14,652 nt of DNA from Actinomycetota bacterium (GTDB taxonomy: Bacteria; Actinomycetota; CADDZG01; WHSQ01): the NCBI GenBank assembly GCA_019348445.1, contig JAHWJK010000032.1, forward strand, positions 1-14,652. Reading direction: 5' to 3'. The stretch's first letter is position 1, and each line of letters opens with the position of its first letter. The notes beneath the pieces are model-generated. The model was not told where the DNA came from and did no database searches. It saw nothing but the letters and a program-made list of their open reading frames with translations. Below are positions 14,018-14,652 of this stretch, in pieces. Position numbers and translations under genes: made by a program.

Positions 14018-14172
14018 ATCGACTTGTCGATAAGGAGCCATGGTGACGAGTCGCCACATCCACAACGCGGTCTACCTGGGCAGACGTCGGCCTATGCCTA
14101 TCGACTTGTAGACGAGTCGATACATCCGGTCGGTCGACAGATCTACATGTCTGCAAGACGTCATGTCTCCAA
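14018..14172. repeat. Long 8-bp-period repeat array F/G (downstream of the M50 gene)
   Basis: This is about 155 bp that can be cut into some 19 units, nearly all 8 bp, with register shifts near 14066, 14094 and 14132. Clear units are ATCGACTT (14018 and again 14100), GTCGATAA (14026), GTCTACCT (14070), GTAGACGA (14108), GTCGATAC (14116), GTCGACAG (14133), ATCTACAT (14141) and GTCTCCAA (14165). The units at 14100-14121 form a 22-bp dyad with perfect 7-bp arms ATCGACT/AGTCGAT. Units between 14034 and 14093 are more worn. No spacers are present. Confidence 0.75.
14040..14111 (+). CDS. Possible 23-residue peptide inside the repeat array
   Basis: An ATG at 14040 with AAGGAG only 2 nt upstream (5 nt before the GTG at 14043) opens a 23-codon frame rich in Arg and His that ends at a TAG supplied by a repeat unit. 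I recognise no family. The spacing suits the GTG better. It may be chance, since both the start region and the stop are repeat-derived. Downstream of a membrane protease with nothing recognisable following, a leader-peptide role is only speculation. Confidence 0.15.
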   Translation: MVTSRHIHNAVYLGRRRPMPIDL

Positions 14173-14385
14173 AGAACGTCCCGAGCACGCCGGGAGGCGC
14201 GGCGTTGTCTGGGACCGACGCGGGCCCGACGCGACGACCCCTGCCGCGGGGCGAACCAGAAGGCTCGCTCCCCTCCGCTGCCGCCAGCTCCGGCCGCTGC
14301 GGCCCGTGTGCAGCTGGGGCGGCACGGCGCCGCCCGCTGAGGAGCGCTCGACCACAGGTGTCACGCCGGAGTCCACGATCGCCTC
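14173..14385. other. Unassigned GC-rich stretch
   Basis: I see no recognisable gene, structured RNA or mobile element on either strand in these 213 bp. Open frames cross it (plus-strand frame from ATG 14163, and minus-strand frames), but their products are Pro/Ala/Arg/Ser-rich, as expected for random GC-rich DNA, and third-position GC is not raised. It may hold regulatory DNA for whatever begins near the right edge. Confidence 0.5.
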
Positions 14386-14652
14386 GTGGTGAAGGCTGGA
14401 AGCAGGACGAAGGACCCGGCTTCACGCGCCACCCGAGGCACAGCTCTAACTCTAAGGTGTACCCTTATTCTTCCGCTGCCCCGCCCGGAGCTGCTGCTCG
14501 GACGGGCCGCGGGTCTCCGCCCCGGACCGTCGCAACTCCTCCGACCCGGGAGCAGGTTGGCGCGGCGCTACCGGAGCTACCGGGCCCCGCCCCTATTGAA
14601 CCGCCGCGGCTCCATCTGCCGGGTCGAGCCGCTGATCCTGCGGGACGGACCG
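14386..14652 (+). CDS. Weak candidate ORF, cut by the window edge
   Basis: A frame opened by tandem GTG codons (14386, 14389) stays open to the right edge for 89 codons. From about 14470 it shows gene-like base use: by hand count roughly 87% GC at position 3, 79% at position 1 and 60% at position 2 over 61 codons. This part contains LPRPELLLGRAAGLRPG and RRYRSYRAPPLLNRRGS, rich in Leu, Arg and Pro. Before 14470 the bias is absent, so the true start may lie later or the frame may be spurious. There is no good Shine-Dalgarno. An imperfect hairpin (GTGAAG/CTTCAC, 14389-14425) lies at the start. I do not recognise the product. Confidence 0.25.
   Translation, partial: MVKAGSRTKDPASRATRGTALTLRCTLILPLPRPELLLGRAAGLRPGPSQLLRPGSRLARRYRSYRAPPLLNRRGSICRVEPLILRDGP

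Noticed and set aside
14018..14172. CRISPR array
   Set aside because: Units are only 8 bp, adjoin directly without unique spacers, are degenerate, and no cas gene is nearby.
14000..14392. Plus-strand 130-codon ORF after the M50 gene
   Set aside because: Its first half is repeat translation and the rest is low-complexity with no codon bias, signature or ribosome site.
14170..14652. RNase P RNA, SRP RNA, tmRNA or a riboswitch
   Set aside because: I looked for their conserved cores on both strands; words such as GGACCCGGCTTCAC only partly resemble RNase P or SRP segments and the other conserved blocks are missing. A covariance-model search would settle it.

Overview
This window is GC-rich chromosomal DNA, most likely from an uncultivated member of the Actinomycetota. 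The best evidence is the gene order gcvH - GarA-like FHA protein - MerR regulator, which from memory matches Rv1826-Rv1828 of Mycobacterium tuberculosis, together with scpA-scpB-rluB...cmk-der, which resembles Rv1709-Rv1713. Frequent GTG and TTG starts and high third-position GC fit this. No phage, transposase or CRISPR gene was seen.

Layout: almost everything is on the minus strand, read from right to left. trpS (13266-12253) comes first, followed by a 115-bp gap. Next are scpA-scpB-rluB (12137-10071), a 99-bp gap, aroH-tyrA (9971-8473), and aroA-cmk-der (8440-5161, linked by 4-bp stop/start overlaps). A tRNA-Pro(GGG) gene (5151-5077) follows, then pgsA and a large sugar-nucleotidyltransferase/phosphomannomutase-like gene (5054-1924), gcvH, a zinc-ribbon FHA gene, a MerR regulator, and the 5' part of a D-Ala-D-Ala carboxypeptidase cut by the window edge. 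The only clear plus-strand gene is an M50 membrane metalloprotease (13332-14003), divergent from trpS. The last ~480 bp are poorly explained; a weak partial ORF may run off the right edge.

The genes are mainly housekeeping: chromosome segregation (ScpAB), rRNA modification and ribosome assembly (RluB, Der), nucleotide synthesis (Cmk), aromatic amino acid synthesis around chorismate (AroA, AroH, TyrA), envelope building (PgsA, the sugar nucleotidyltransferase, the carboxypeptidase), the glycine cleavage carrier (GcvH) and a probable FHA switch of central carbon/nitrogen metabolism.

The unusual feature is a family of degenerate arrays with an 8-bp period, unit close to RTCKACWW (G/A-T-C-G/T-A-C-A/T-A/T). 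Six gene junctions hold one: before the carboxypeptidase, gcvH, aroA, aroH and scpA, and after the M50 protease, where an array runs for about 155 bp. The unit is self-complementary in consensus, so adjacent units make imperfect 22-bp palindromes. The arrays run into genes: they supply the stop codons of the nucleotidyltransferase, tyrA and rluB, the start codon of aroH and probably part of the carboxypeptidase signal peptide. Their role is unknown and they are the best candidate here for something undescribed.
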